A stretch of 64,000 nucleotides of DNA from Nonomuraea montanisoli (GCF_013363975.1 NZ_JABWGN010000010.1:124001-188000), one strand, 5' to 3'; shown: positions 44,237-53,594, counted from the stretch's first letter. A program made the numbers and translations. The notes: generated by a model not told the origin, from the sequence alone.

Positions 44237-46210
44237 CTAGCCGACGGCGCAGTCGCCGCCCACGAGACCGCAGTTCTCCGGCTCGGCGGCGCGGCCGGTC
44301 GCCGTGAAGGTGATCTCGGTCGAGTCGCCCTCCGCCAGCGTGTCCGGCAGGTCGATGATCAGCAGATCGCCGTCCTGCGTGTACTCGGCGCCCGTCAGGT
44401 TCAGCACCCGCCCCTTCACCGGCACCGACACGGTGAGCGACTTGATCGCCTGCGGCGAGGAGTTGACCACGTCGAGGTGGGCCGTGTAGCCGGTGAGCCG
44501 CTGGCGGACCACGTCGAAGCCGACGCTCACCGAACCGCCCCCGCTGGGACCCGTCGTCTCGGTCGCGGTGGGCACGGGGTTGCCCGTCGCGTTGTCGGCG
44601 GGCTGGGTGACCGTGATCGTGCTGGGCTCCTCGGACGGGGTCTCCAGCGCGGTCTCCTCGGTGGGAGTCGGCAGCGGCTCCTGGGTGGGCTTGGCCGCCT
44701 TCTTGGTCTTGCTCGGCTTCGGCTCGGGCGTGGCGGAGCGGCGCGGGGCGCGGACGTTCGTCGTGGTCTGCGGGCCCGGCGTGCCGGCGGTCTGCGTCTT
44801 CTCGGCCGTGGGCTCGTCCGTCGGCGACGCTTCCCCGCTCTCCTCCTCCGTCGGCTCCTCGGTCTCCTCCGTGGCGGGCTGGGAGCCCTGCGGGCCGGGC
44901 TGGTTCGTCGCCTGTACGGCGGCGCAGCCGTCGGCGGGGCAGCCGGACGGCTGCGACGATCCGCTCATCAGCTTCACGCCCGCCACGGTGCCGCCGAGCA
45001 CGACGGCGACGGCGGCCACCGAGAGCAGCGCGAGACGGCCCCGGTTCCTGGCCGGCGGGTCGGCGTACGGGTCGGCGTCGTCGGACGGGGGCTTGCGGCG
45101 CCCGCGGCGGCGCGGTGCGGGGTCGTCGTCGCTCCCGCCGTCCCGGTCGCCGCCGGGCTCGTCGCCGCCCGACCAGCCGGAGCCCAGGAAGCCGTTGTCG
45201 GCGCCTTCCGCCCACGCGGGGGCCTGGGCGTCGACCATGGTCGGGGTGCCGAACACCTTGATGTCGCCCGGCTCCGGCGGCGCCTCCGGGGACTGGGCCC
45301 GGGTCTGCTCGGCGGCGGCGCCGTCGAGGCCGAACATCTGCGTGGCGTCGCCGCCGCGCCCCTGCGGCCCGTCACCGAACGCCTGGGGCTCGGCGGGTCC
45401 GAACGCCTGCGGCCGCTCGCCGAACACGTGGGTCTCGGCCGAGCCGAAGGCGTGGGGCCCCGAGGGCCCGTCGTCGCCGAAGCCCTGGGGACCGGACGGC
45501 CGATCGCCGCCGTACGGGTCGTCGCTCACGAAGCCCGGGGTCGAGGAGGGCCTGCCGTCCTCGAACGCGCGGCGGATGGGGGCGCCCCTCCCGCTGAAGA
45601 CGCGCGTGCCGGAAGGTCCGTCACCGCCGGACACCGGCGGCCCCGAGGGGCTCTCACCGCCGAACGCGTGCGGGCCCGAGGGCCCGTCTCCGCCCGCGGG
45701 ACGTGGACCGGAGGCCCCGAAGGCGTTCGGCCCCGCGGGGCCGTCGCCGCCGAAGTCCTGCGGCATGCCGAAGGTCTGGGTGCTGTCGCCGATCTCGCCG
45801 CCCTGCCCGGGCTCGTCCCAGTGCGGAGGGCGCGCGAAGGCGCCGGTCGTCTCGAACGGCTGCTCCACGGCCGGCCCGGAGCCGGCGCGGGCCCGCGAGG
45901 GCGGCGGCTGGAAGGCACCTGTGGTCTCGAACGGGGACTTCTCCGGCGGGCGGACGGCCGCACCGGGGTCCCGCTGGGGCATCGGCGCCCACTGGCCCGT
46001 CACGCCCGCCTGGTCCGGCAGCTCCGGCCAGCCGGGCTGCTCGGCCCGCTCGTCATCGGAGTCCCAGAAGGAACTCCTGCTGGTCGGATCCGGCGCGGCG
46101 GCCCACTGCGCGGCGCGGTCGGCGAGCCCGAAGTCCTCGTCGTGAGAATCGTCGGACGTGCCGTTCCCCCGTTCGCTCGCGTCGTCGGCTCCACCTGTGT
46201 GGCGGCCCAT
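44237..46210 (-). CDS. Membrane-anchored protein with low-complexity head and CBM2-like C-terminal domain
   Basis: About 657 residues. The N-terminal ~390 are Gly/Pro/Ser-rich and probably cytoplasmic, with repeated units such as GGDGPSGPHAFGG and PFETTGAFxxPP. One membrane segment, LALLSVAAVAVVLGGTVAGV, follows a basic stretch. A Thr/Glu/Pro-rich stalk then leads to an outer domain of about 100 residues (GYTAHLDVVNSSPQAIKSLT, LIIDLPDTLAEGDSTEITFT) resembling carbohydrate-binding module 2. Its last residues hold a likely disulfide (CGLVGGDC). The ATG at 46210 has AAAGGG upstream. It separates thiL and thiD, which usually adjoin. Cell-wall or glycan attachment is plausible; the function is unknown. 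Confidence 0.75.
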   Translation of the reverse strand: MGRHTGGADDASERGNGTSDDSHDEDFGLADRAAQWAAAPDPTSRSSFWDSDDERAEQPGWPELPDQAGVTGQWAPMPQRDPGAAVRPPEKSPFETTGAFQPPPSRARAGSGPAVEQPFETTGAFARPPHWDEPGQGGEIGDSTQTFGMPQDFGGDGPAGPNAFGASGPRPAGGDGPSGPHAFGGESPSGPPVSGGDGPSGTRVFSGRGAPIRRAFEDGRPSSTPGFVSDDPYGGDRPSGPQGFGDDGPSGPHAFGSAETHVFGERPQAFGPAEPQAFGDGPQGRGGDATQMFGLDGAAAEQTRAQSPEAPPEPGDIKVFGTPTMVDAQAPAWAEGADNGFLGSGWSGGDEPGGDRDGGSDDDPAPRRRGRRKPPSDDADPYADPPARNRGRLALLSVAAVAVVLGGTVAGVKLMSGSSQPSGCPADGCAAVQATNQPGPQGSQPATEETEEPTEEESGEASPTDEPTAEKTQTAGTPGPQTTTNVRAPRRSATPEPKPSKTKKAAKPTQEPLPTPTEETALETPSEEPSTITVTQPADNATGNPVPTATETTGPSGGGSVSVGFDVVRQRLTGYTAHLDVVNSSPQAIKSLTVSVPVKGRVLNLTGAEYTQDGDLLIIDLPDTLAEGDSTEITFTATGRAAEPENCGLVGGDCAVG

Positions 46211-46336
46211 GGCAGCCCTTTCTTGCCGGTTACGATGGCCGCCAATCTTCATAACACCTTCGCTACGACTTTGTCCCAGCATTCCCGTGAGTCACATCTC
46301 ATAGTGGGAAATTTTCCTGCAAATCGGGACATCTCG

Positions 46337-47311
46337 TTACTGAAAGTGATCCCAGCCGCCGCGACCCACGTCACGGCCCCGCACGGCCACGCCCTCGCCC
46401 TCCACGACGGCCCCCACGACCTGCCAGGCGTCCCCCAACTCCACGTCGGCCGGGAACACGGCCGCGAGCGCGTGATCCTCACCGCCCGTGAGCACCCAGT
46501 CGACGGGATCGGCCCCGAGCTCCTTGGCGGCGGCGGCCACCGGCTCACCCACCGTGAGGGCGCCCGGGTCCAGCTCCACCCGCACCCCGCCGGCCCGCGC
46601 CAGGTGCCCCAGGTCCTGCAGGAGCCCGTCGCTGACGTCGAGCATCGCGGTGGCGCCCAGCCGCGCCGCCTCCGGCCCGCACGCGTACGGCGGGCACGGC
46701 CGCCGGTGCGCCTCCACCGCCTCGAACAGCGGCCCCGCGTCACGCGGGACGTGCCGGCCGGCCTCCAGCAGGGCCAGGCCCGCCGCGGCGTGCCCCAGCC
46801 GCCCCGCCACGGCCACCACCTGGCCGGGACGCGCCCCCGACCGGGTCACGGGGGGCCGCCCACCCAGGTCGCCCAGGGCCGTCACGCCGAGCACCACCAG
46901 GTCGCTGCGTGCGATGTCGCCGCCGACCACGCTCGCCCCCACGACCGCGCACTCGTCGCGGAACCCGTCGGTCAGCGCGTCGAGCCAGCCGACCGGCAGA
47001 TCCGCCGGCATGCCCAGCCCGACCACCAGAGACGTCGGAACGGCGCCCATGGCGGCGATGTCGGCGAGGTTCTGCGCCGCGGCCTTGCGGCCCACGTCGT
47101 AGCCGCTGGACCAATCGCGGCGAAAGTGCCTACCCTCGAGCAAGAGGTCCGTTGACACCACGACGCGCCCGTCCGGCGCACTCACCATGGCGGCATCGTC
47201 GCCCGGTCCGAGCAGAACACTGGCTCCTTGCGGCAGACGTCCGGAAATACGACTTACCGCTCCGAATTCGCCGAGATCTCCGACTCTGATGACACACCTC
47301 CTGACCCACAC
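46337..47311 (-). CDS. thiL: Thiamine-phosphate kinase
   Basis: About 320 residues, with LLGPGDDAAMVSAPDGRVVV, STDLLLEGRHFRRDW, GRKAAAQNLADIAAMGA and LTGGEDHALAAVFPADVELG. It makes thiamine diphosphate. The start is odd: the nearest conventional in-frame codon is GTG at 47311, but a perfect AGGAGG at 47297-47302 lies six bases before an in-frame ATC at 47290. Starting there gives the N-terminus seen in the family ((M)RVGDLGEFGAVSRI). ATC initiation, or a sequence variant, is therefore possible. Confidence 0.94.
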   Translation of the reverse strand: MWVRRCVIRVGDLGEFGAVSRISGRLPQGASVLLGPGDDAAMVSAPDGRVVVSTDLLLEGRHFRRDWSSGYDVGRKAAAQNLADIAAMGAVPTSLVVGLGMPADLPVGWLDALTDGFRDECAVVGASVVGGDIARSDLVVLGVTALGDLGGRPPVTRSGARPGQVVAVAGRLGHAAAGLALLEAGRHVPRDAGPLFEAVEAHRRPCPPYACGPEAARLGATAMLDVSDGLLQDLGHLARAGGVRVELDPGALTVGEPVAAAAKELGADPVDWVLTGGEDHALAAVFPADVELGDAWQVVGAVVEGEGVAVRGRDVGRGGWDHFQ

Positions 47312-47358
47312 AGGGTACGGTGGCCCTTCGGCGTGATCCAATCGCCCGGGAGGACGTA

Positions 47359-47592
47359 ATGGTGCAGGCCTACATCCTTATTCAGACCGAAGTCGGCAAG
47401 GCGGCGAGCGTGGCAGCGGAGATCTCCGGCATCCCCGGGGTCACGCAGGCCGAGGACGTGACGGGACCGTACGATGTGATCGTGCGGGCGGAGGCCCGCA
47501 ACGTCGACGAACTGGGCAAACTCGTCGTGGCCCAGATCCAGGGCGTCGAGGGGATCACGCGGACCCTGACATGCCCGATCGTGCACATCTGA
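47359..47592 (+). CDS. Stand-alone Lrp/AsnC ligand-binding (RAM) domain protein
   Basis: The 77-residue protein reads MVQAYILIQTEVGKAASVAA, GPYDVIVRAEARNVDELGKL and ends TLTCPIVHI. This is the effector-binding half of Lrp/AsnC regulators without the DNA-binding half. Such proteins may modulate full-length Lrp proteins by mixed assembly. GGGAGG lies just before the ATG. It is divergent from thiL with fewer than 70 bases between starts. Confidence 0.93.
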   Translation: MVQAYILIQTEVGKAASVAAEISGIPGVTQAEDVTGPYDVIVRAEARNVDELGKLVVAQIQGVEGITRTLTCPIVHI

Positions 47593-47622
47593 GGTAGATC
47601 TTTCCGGGAGAACTCGCCGTCC

Positions 47623-48045
47623 ATGCGTGCCGCCGCCCTTTCGCTGCTGCTGCTCACGCTCGCCGCGTGCGGCGCCGTCCAGGTCGAGCCGCCCGCCCCG
47701 CAGGGCGAGGCGGCCACGGCCTGTCAGCGGCTGTCCGGGCTGCTGCCCCGCACGCTGGACGGCGCCGGACGCGGCACGTCCGTGCCCGAGTCGCCGTACG
47801 TGGCCGTCTGGGGCGACGGGGAGATCGCGCTGCGGTGCGGGGTGCCGCGGCCGGCCCGGATGGCGCCGACCGACCAGCTCCAGGAGATCGACGGGGTCGG
47901 CTGGTTCGCCGACCCCGACAAGCCCACGCTCTTCACCGCCGTCGCGGCCCCGTTGTACGTGGAGGCGACGATCGCCGGAACGCACGTGGCGCCCCAGGTG
48001 CTCGCCGACCTCTCGGGCCCGATCAGCCAGGTCACGCCCAAGTAG
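47623..48045 (+). CDS. DUF3515 family lipoprotein
   Basis: The 140-residue protein has a signal peptide with lipobox LAAC and then CQRLSGLLPRTLDGAGR, VAVWGDGEIALRCGVPRPAR and VGWFADPDKPTLFTAVAAPL. DUF3515 proteins are actinobacterial, usually sit between thiL and ddl as here, and are of unknown function. It is probably anchored outside the membrane. Confidence 0.9.
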   Translation: MRAAALSLLLLTLAACGAVQVEPPAPQGEAATACQRLSGLLPRTLDGAGRGTSVPESPYVAVWGDGEIALRCGVPRPARMAPTDQLQEIDGVGWFADPDKPTLFTAVAAPLYVEATIAGTHVAPQVLADLSGPISQVTPK

Positions 48046-48053
48046 TCCCCTGC

Positions 48054-49151
48054 TCAGCGCAGCCCGGCCGGTCGGTGCAGGGCCAGCTGGACCAGATGGT
48101 CCACCAGCTCCGGATAGCTCATCCCCGACGCGGCCCACAGTTGCGGCGCCACCGACAGCGACGTGAACCCGGGCATCGTGTTGATCTCGTTGAAGACGAT
48201 CCGGCCCTCGGGCGTGTAGAAGAAGTCCACCCGCGAGAGCCCTTCGCACTCCAGCGCCTCGAACGCCCGCACGGCCATCGCCCGCAGCTCCTCCGCCACC
48301 TCGCCGGGCAGGTCGGCGGGCACGGTCAGCGACATCTGGTCGGGGTAGTACTTGGCCTCGAAGTCGAAGAACTCCTGGCCGCCCTCGACCTTCACCTCGC
48401 CGGGCCGCGAGGCCCGCGGCGGCTCGTCGCCGAGCGACTCGAGCACCGCGCACTCGACCTCGCGTCCCGTCACCGCCGCCTCGATCAGCACCTTGGGGTC
48501 GTGCCGCCGGGCCTCCTCGACCGCCTCGGCGAGCGTCGCCCGGTCGTACGCCTTGGAGATGCCCTGGGACGAGCCGGCCCGGGCCGGCTTGACGAACACC
48601 GGCCAGCCGAGCTGCTCCTCGGCCTCCTTCAGCACCCGCTCGCGGTCGAGCCGCCAGTCGCGGTCGCGCACCACCAGGTAGCGCCCGATCGGCAGCCCGG
48701 CCGCCGCCATGACGGTCTTCATGTACGCCTTGTCCATGCCGACGGCGCTGGCCAGCACCCCGGAGCCGACGTAGCGCACGCCGGCCATCTCCAGCAGCCC
48801 CTGGATGGTGCCGTCCTCGGCGAACGGCCCGTGCATCACCGGGAACACCACGTCCACCGCGCCCAGCTCGACCGGGATGCTGCCCGGGTCGTAGGCCACG
48901 ATCGAGCCCTGACCGGGCGGCAGCGCCAGCGCGGCGCCGGAGGTGTCGACGCTGGGCAGCTCACCCTCCTCGATGGCGAACCGCTGGTCGGCCGCGGCGA
49001 GCACCCACCTGCCGTCCTGGGCGATCCCGATGGGGACCACCTCGTACTTGTCCTTGTCGATCGCCTCCAGCACGCTGCCCGCCCCCATGAGGGAGACGGC
49101 GTGCTCGGAATTGCGACCCCCGAAAACGACGGCGACGCGTGGCTTGCTCAT
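48054..49151 (-). CDS. ddl: D-alanine--D-alanine ligase
   Basis: The 365-residue enzyme has VFGGRNSEHAVSLMGAGSVL, the ATP-grasp KPARAGSSQGISKAYDRATL and the metal-binding NEINTMPGFTSLSVAPQLW. It makes D-Ala-D-Ala for peptidoglycan. The Tyr/Phe region that separates D-Ala from D-Lac ligases was not analysed in detail. The ATG at 49151 gives MSKPRVAVVFGG; upstream codons look unconserved. Confidence 0.95.
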   Translation of the reverse strand: MSKPRVAVVFGGRNSEHAVSLMGAGSVLEAIDKDKYEVVPIGIAQDGRWVLAAADQRFAIEEGELPSVDTSGAALALPPGQGSIVAYDPGSIPVELGAVDVVFPVMHGPFAEDGTIQGLLEMAGVRYVGSGVLASAVGMDKAYMKTVMAAAGLPIGRYLVVRDRDWRLDRERVLKEAEEQLGWPVFVKPARAGSSQGISKAYDRATLAEAVEEARRHDPKVLIEAAVTGREVECAVLESLGDEPPRASRPGEVKVEGGQEFFDFEAKYYPDQMSLTVPADLPGEVAEELRAMAVRAFEALECEGLSRVDFFYTPEGRIVFNEINTMPGFTSLSVAPQLWAASGMSYPELVDHLVQLALHRPAGLR

Positions 49152-49217
49152 GACGTCCGAATCTACCGGCGTGTTCCCACCACAGCGAGCCAAGCACGCC
49201 GGTGATGTCCGTAATGG

Positions 49218-50237
49218 TCAGACCCCATACCGCTCAGGCTTGGGTGAACGGGACATCAGAAGCATGCCCGCCTCGCTGGGCGACATGCCGTCGTGGACGA
49301 CGCCCACGACGACCTCGGTGATCGGCATCTCGACGTCGTGCTTCCTGGCCAGCTCCAGCACCGACTCGCACGACTTGACGCCCTCGGCGGTCTGCTTGGT
49401 CGCCGCGACGACCTCCTCCAGGGTCATGCCGCGGCCCAGGCGCTCGCCGAAGGTGCGGTTGCGCGACAGCGGCGAGGTGCAGGTCGCCACGAGGTCGCCC
49501 ATGCCGGCCAGCCCGGCGAAGGTGTGCGGGTCGGCCCCGAGCGCCGCCCCCAGGCGCGAGATCTCGGCCAGGCCCCTGGTCATCAGCATGGCGCCCACGT
49601 TGTCGCCCATGCCCATGCCCGCGGAGACGCCGACGGCCAGGGCGATGACGTTCTTGACCGCGCCGCCCAGCTCCACGCCCACCACGTCGTGGTTGGTGTA
49701 CGGGCGGAACCACGGCGGCAGGTGGCAGGCCTTCTGCAGCCGCTCGGCCACGGCCTCGTCGGTGCACGCCACGACGGCGGCCGCGGGCTGGCGCTGGGCG
49801 ATCTCCTTGGCCAGGTTGGGGCCGGACACGACCGCCACCCGCTCCTCGGGGACGTTCGCCACCTCGCGGATGACCTCGCTCATCCGCTTGGTCGTGCCCA
49901 GCTCGATGCCCTTCATCAGGCTGACCAGGACGGCGTCCGGCGGGATGTGCTCGCGCCAGGCGGCCAGGTTGGCGCGCAGCGTCTGCGACGGCACGGCGAG
50001 CACCACGAAGTCGGCGCCGCGCAGCGCCTCGGCCGGGTCGGTCGTCGCCCGCAGCGAGGCGGGCAGCGCCACGCCCGGCAGGTAGTCGAGGTTGGTGTGG
50101 GTGCGGTCGATCGCCTCGACCAGCTCCGGCCGGCGCCCCCACAGCGTGGTCTCGTTGCCGGCCTCGGCCAGGATCATCGCGAACGTGGTGCCCCACGAAC
50201 CGGTGCCGAACACCGCCGCCTTCGTCATCGTCGTCAC
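49218..50237 (-). CDS. gpsA: NAD(P)-dependent glycerol-3-phosphate dehydrogenase
   Basis: The 339-residue enzyme has the dinucleotide motif [39 protein letters not shown] and the catalytic [20 protein letters not shown]. It makes sn-glycerol 3-phosphate for phospholipids. Its start overlaps the stop of the acyltransferase gene by four bases (ATGA), linking two consecutive phospholipid steps. Confidence 0.96.
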   Translation of the reverse strand: MTTMTKAAVFGTGSWGTTFAMILAEAGNETTLWGRRPELVEAIDRTHTNLDYLPGVALPASLRATTDPAEALRGADFVVLAVPSQTLRANLAAWREHIPPDAVLVSLMKGIELGTTKRMSEVIREVANVPEERVAVVSGPNLAKEIAQRQPAAAVVACTDEAVAERLQKACHLPPWFRPYTNHDVVGVELGGAVKNVIALAVGVSAGMGMGDNVGAMLMTRGLAEISRLGAALGADPHTFAGLAGMGDLVATCTSPLSRNRTFGERLGRGMTLEEVVAATKQTAEGVKSCESVLELARKHDVEMPITEVVVGVVHDGMSPSEAGMLLMSRSPKPERYGV

Positions 50238-50944
50238 CGCCCGGCCGGATCGTAGGGAGTCTCGGGTGCCTTCTCGCCGCGCAGCTCGGCGAGCTGCACG
50301 GTGATCGCCGCCATGATGTCGGCGGTCGCCTGGCGCAGCACCTGCCCCTGCGCCGGCTGGCCGGCGTATCCGGACAGGTCGACCGGCGGCCCCACCGACA
50401 CCCGGAACGTCTTGCGCGGGAAGAGCCTGGGCTTCTTCTCCCCGTACGGCAGCAGCTCATGCGCGCCCCAGTGGGCGACCGGGATCACGGGGGCGCCGCT
50501 CTCCAGCGCGAGCCGGGCGGCGCCGGTCTTGCCGACCATCGGCCACAGGTCGGGGTCACGCGTGCAGGTGCCCTCGGGGTAGAAGAGGATCGCGCCGCCG
50601 TCGCGCAGCCGCTGCGACGACACCTGCAGCGAACGGACGGCCTCGCTGCTGGCCCGCTCGACGGGGATCGCGCACAGCGAGCGCACGGCGTGACCGAGCA
50701 CCGGCACCCGGAACAGGCCCGCCTTGGCCAGGATGACCGGCCAGCGCCCCTGGTCGTACAGGAAGTGCGACAACAGCACGGGGTCGGTCCACGACAGGTG
50801 GTTGGCGGCGATGATCACCCCGCCCTGGCGGGGGATCCGCTCCCCGTGGCGCCAGTCGCGGCTGATCAGGAGCCGCGACAGTGGCTTCACGATCACCACG
50901 GCCAGGGACTCCCAGAAACGCGACGGCCGCGTGAGGCGCCTCAT
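50234..50944 (-). CDS. plsC: 1-acyl-sn-glycerol-3-phosphate acyltransferase
   Basis: The 236-residue enzyme has the acyltransferase motif [14 protein letters not shown] (HX4D), then [12 protein letters not shown] and [12 protein letters not shown]. It acylates glycerol phosphates at the membrane. The ATG at 50944 is preceded by GGAGGAGAGC. It is the first gene of a coupled pair with gpsA. Confidence 0.93.
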   Translation of the reverse strand: MRRLTRPSRFWESLAVVIVKPLSRLLISRDWRHGERIPRQGGVIIAANHLSWTDPVLLSHFLYDQGRWPVILAKAGLFRVPVLGHAVRSLCAIPVERASSEAVRSLQVSSQRLRDGGAILFYPEGTCTRDPDLWPMVGKTGAARLALESGAPVIPVAHWGAHELLPYGEKKPRLFPRKTFRVSVGPPVDLSGYAGQPAQGQVLRQATADIMAAITVQLAELRGEKAPETPYDPAGR

Positions 50945-51026
50945 GCTCTCCTCCATCCCGAACGTGGTGTGCGCCCCAAGTCTCCCGGTTGGCCGCGCGG
51001 GATGTCGAGGCGCGATGCTTAACCCT

Positions 51027-51659
51027 ATGAGCAACCGCTGGTCACTGGTCATCCCGGTGAAGACACTGGTCGCCGCGAAGACCCGGATGGCCGCCGCGAC
51101 CGGCCCGCACCGCACGCGGCTGGCCGTCGCCGTGGCCTGCGACACGGTGTCGGCGGCGCTGGAGTGCCCGGCCGTGGCGCGGGTGGTCGTCGTGACCGCC
51201 GACCCCGCCGCCGCCGGGCCGCTCGCCGCGCTGGGCGCGGACGTGGTGCACGACCCCGACCGCGGGCTCAACACCGCGCTGCGCACCGGGGCGGCCCACG
51301 CCGTACGGCTGGCCCCCGGCGACCCCGTGGGCGCCCTCCAGGCCGACCTGCCCGCGCTGCGGCCCGCCGAGCTGGCCGTGGCGCTGGCCGCGGCGGCGGA
51401 GTTCGACCAGGCGTTCGTGCCCGACGCGCTCGACGTGGGCACCACCTTCTACGGGGTACGGCCGGGGCAGCCGTTCACGCCCCGCTTCGGCGGCGAGTCG
51501 CGGGCCAAGCACCTGGCGGTCGGCGCCAAGGAGCTGTGCCTGGACGGCATCGACTCGGTCCGCCGCGACGTCGACACCCCCGACGACCTGCGCGCCGCCG
51601 TCAGGCTGGGTCTCGGTCGGCACACCGCGGCCGTGGTGGCGGAGCTGTGGCCGTCCTGA
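51027..51659 (+). CDS. cofC: 2-phospho-L-lactate guanylyltransferase (F420 biosynthesis)
   Basis: The 210-residue protein has WSLVIPVKTLVAAKTRM, then PDRGLNTALRTGAAHAV, GALQADLPALRPAELAVALA and FGGESRAKHLAVGAKEL. These match actinobacterial CofC/FbiD, which activates phospholactate or phosphoenolpyruvate for coenzyme F420. Starts at 51015 and 51027 are close. The 3' end overlaps the convergent MFS gene by 59 bases. Confidence 0.93.
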   Translation: MSNRWSLVIPVKTLVAAKTRMAAATGPHRTRLAVAVACDTVSAALECPAVARVVVVTADPAAAGPLAALGADVVHDPDRGLNTALRTGAAHAVRLAPGDPVGALQADLPALRPAELAVALAAAAEFDQAFVPDALDVGTTFYGVRPGQPFTPRFGGESRAKHLAVGAKELCLDGIDSVRRDVDTPDDLRAAVRLGLGRHTAAVVAELWPS

Positions 51660-52854
51660 TGCGGGGCGCGGTGACGACCGCCAGGTGGGAGAGGCCGAGC
51701 GCGGCGACGCCCACGGCGAACACCGCGTAGCCGCCCGTCCGCTCCCCCAGCGCTCCGCCGAGCAGCCCGCCCAGCGGGAACGCGCCCCACATGACGAAGC
51801 GCATGGCGGCGTTGACGCGGCCCAGGAGGTGCGCGGGGGTGACCCGCTGGCGGTGGCTGAGCTGGGTGACGCCGAACACCGAGCTCGCCGCGCCGAACAG
51901 CGCCCCCGCCGCGGGCAGGAACGCCAGGCGCCAGCCGGGGCCGGTGGCCAGCGCGGGCAGGTAGACCACGGTGGCCAGCGCCGCCGAGCCGTACAGGGTG
52001 GCGCCCGTGCCGAAGCGGGCGGTCAGCCGGGGCACCAGCGCCGCGCCGGCCAGCGCGCCGCAGGCGGAGGCCGACAGCAGCAGCCCGTACGCGCCGGGGC
52101 CGATCTTCAGCTCCTTGACCAGGTAGAGCGGGAAGCCGACCGCGCAGACGCTGTTGGCGGCCATGACGAGCGCCCCGACGACGGCGACGCGGCGCAGCAC
52201 CGGCTCCCGGACGACGAAGGCCAGGCCCTCGGCCATCTCCCGCCGCAGCCCGTGCCGTGACGGCCGCTCCGCGGCCTCCGGGGGGCGTTCCTCGGCTCGT
52301 ACGCGGGACAGGAGCAGCGCGGAGGCGAGATAGCTGACGGAGTCGGCGAGCAGGGCGACGGGCGCGGTGAGCAGGTTGACCAGCCAGCCGCCGACGCCCG
52401 GGCCGGCGAGGAGCGAGACGTTGCGGGTGACCTCCAGGGCGCTGTTGCCGCGTTCGAGCCGGTCCTCGGGCACGACGGCGGGCAGCAGGCTCATGTGGGC
52501 CACGTCGAAGAACACGGTGCCGAACCCCAGGATCAGCGCCACGGCGTAGAGCTGTGGAAGGGTCAGCACGCCCGCCCAGGCCGCGAGCGGCACCGTGACG
52601 AGCGCCAGGCCGCGTACCAGGTCGGACCAGACGAGGACGGGCAGCCGGCGGACCCGGTCCACCCAGACGCCCGCGGGCAGGCCCACGAGCAGGAAGGCGA
52701 CCATCTGGGCTGCCGAGAGCAGGCCGAGCTCCAGCGCTCCGGCGTCCAGCGCGAGGACGGCGGCCAGGGGGAGCGCGACGATGGTGACCTGCGTGCCCAT
52801 CTGGGTCACGCCGTTCGCCCAGACGAAGCGCCGGAAGTCGGGGTTCGAACGCAT
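51601..52854 (-). CDS. MFS transporter (MFS_3 / enterobactin-exporter-like)
   Basis: The 417-residue transporter has about twelve membrane segments. It shows RRFVWANGVTQMGTQVTIVA at the N-terminus, GVWVDRVRRLPVLVWSD as the loop motif and AHMSLLPAVVPEDRLERGNS in mid-protein. It resembles the peptide-set MFS at 23-24 kb. The substrate is unknown. It sits as an accessory gene between cofC and the cold-shock-like gene and overlaps cofC convergently. Confidence 0.9.
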   Translation of the reverse strand: MRSNPDFRRFVWANGVTQMGTQVTIVALPLAAVLALDAGALELGLLSAAQMVAFLLVGLPAGVWVDRVRRLPVLVWSDLVRGLALVTVPLAAWAGVLTLPQLYAVALILGFGTVFFDVAHMSLLPAVVPEDRLERGNSALEVTRNVSLLAGPGVGGWLVNLLTAPVALLADSVSYLASALLLSRVRAEERPPEAAERPSRHGLRREMAEGLAFVVREPVLRRVAVVGALVMAANSVCAVGFPLYLVKELKIGPGAYGLLLSASACGALAGAALVPRLTARFGTGATLYGSAALATVVYLPALATGPGWRLAFLPAAGALFGAASSVFGVTQLSHRQRVTPAHLLGRVNAAMRFVMWGAFPLGGLLGGALGERTGGYAVFAVGVAALGLSHLAVVTAPRIRTATAPPPRPRCADRDPA

Positions 52855-52905
52855 AAGTAGCGATCCTCGGGGGTTCCGCTTCCCGATGGCAAACGGATTA
52901 GGCTG

Positions 52906-53115
52906 GTGCGCGTGCAGGCCACGGTGCGCACCTTCGACGAGGTCACCCGCTCCGGCACGGTCTTCCTGGACGACGGGACCGTGCTGTCCTTCGGCGCCCA
53001 CGCCTTCGACGCGGGCCCGCTGCTGCTGCTGCGCTCGGGGCAGCGGGTGCGGCTGGCGATGACGGACGGGGAGATCAGCTACGTGACGCTGTCCACGTTC
53101 CCCGTGCCGGAGTGA
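52906..53115 (+). CDS. Small cold-shock-domain-like protein
   Basis: The 67-69 residue product, VQATVRTFDEVTRSGTVFLD then DGTVLSFGAHAFDAGPLLLL, looks like a single OB-fold domain related to cold-shock proteins, without clear RNP aromatic motifs. GTGs at 52906 and 52912 both fit; TAGGCT lies seven bases before the second. It usually lies between cofC and hup in actinomycetes, as here. Confidence 0.75.
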   Translation: MRVQATVRTFDEVTRSGTVFLDDGTVLSFGAHAFDAGPLLLLRSGQRVRLAMTDGEISYVTLSTFPVPE

Positions 53116-53160
53116 TCCGCCGCCGGGCCCCCGCGACCGCGCAGCCCCCGCGACCGCGCA
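53111..53160. repeat. Short tandem repeat of CCCCGCGACCGCGCAG
   Basis: About three 16-base units (the last diverged) lie between the cold-shock-like gene's stop and the hup terminator. Confidence 0.5.
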
Positions 53161-53178
53161 GTCCCCGCAAACGCGAAG

Positions 53179-53207
53179 CGCCCGGCCCCCGAGACGGGGA
53201 CCGGGCG
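53179..53207 (-). terminator. Terminator of hup
   Basis: CGCCCGG/CCGGGCG arms with an inner CCCC/GGGG extension form a strong hairpin 13 bases after the hup stop. On the minus strand it is followed by CTTCGCGTTT. Confidence 0.7.
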
Positions 53208-53219
53208 GGTGCGACGTCG

Positions 53220-53519
53220 TTACTTCTTCTTCGCGGCCTTCTTGCCGCCGGCGTTCACCAGCTCCTTGAAGTCCGAACCAGGCCGGAACTTCGGCCCCCA
53301 GCTCTCGGCGACCTTGATCTCCGCGCCGGTCGACGGGTTCCTGGCCGAGCGGGCCGGCTTGTGGACCATCTCGAACGCACCGAAACCGGTGATCGAGACC
53401 TTGTCTCCGCCGGCCACGGCCTTCTGGACGACGTCGATGATCGCGTTGACCGCTTCGGTCGCCGTCTTCCGGTCGCCGACGCGCTCTACGATGGCATCGA
53501 CGAGCTCTCGCTTGTTCAT
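53220..53519 (-). CDS. hup: HU-family DNA-binding protein
   Basis: The 99-residue nucleoid protein begins MNKRELVDAIVERVGDRKTA, has the HU signature GFGAFEMVHKPARSARNPST and ends in GGKKAAKKK. It bends and compacts DNA. A promoter with 17-base spacing lies 76-104 bases upstream, and a strong hairpin follows. Confidence 0.97.
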   Translation of the reverse strand: MNKRELVDAIVERVGDRKTATEAVNAIIDVVQKAVAGGDKVSITGFGAFEMVHKPARSARNPSTGAEIKVAESWGPKFRPGSDFKELVNAGGKKAAKKK

Positions 53520-53594
53520 GTAAGTTGTGCTCCCCCCGTTACGGCTCGGGGTTCCAGCTAACGAAGTTCGACGTAGAAACCCCTTACTCTCCCG

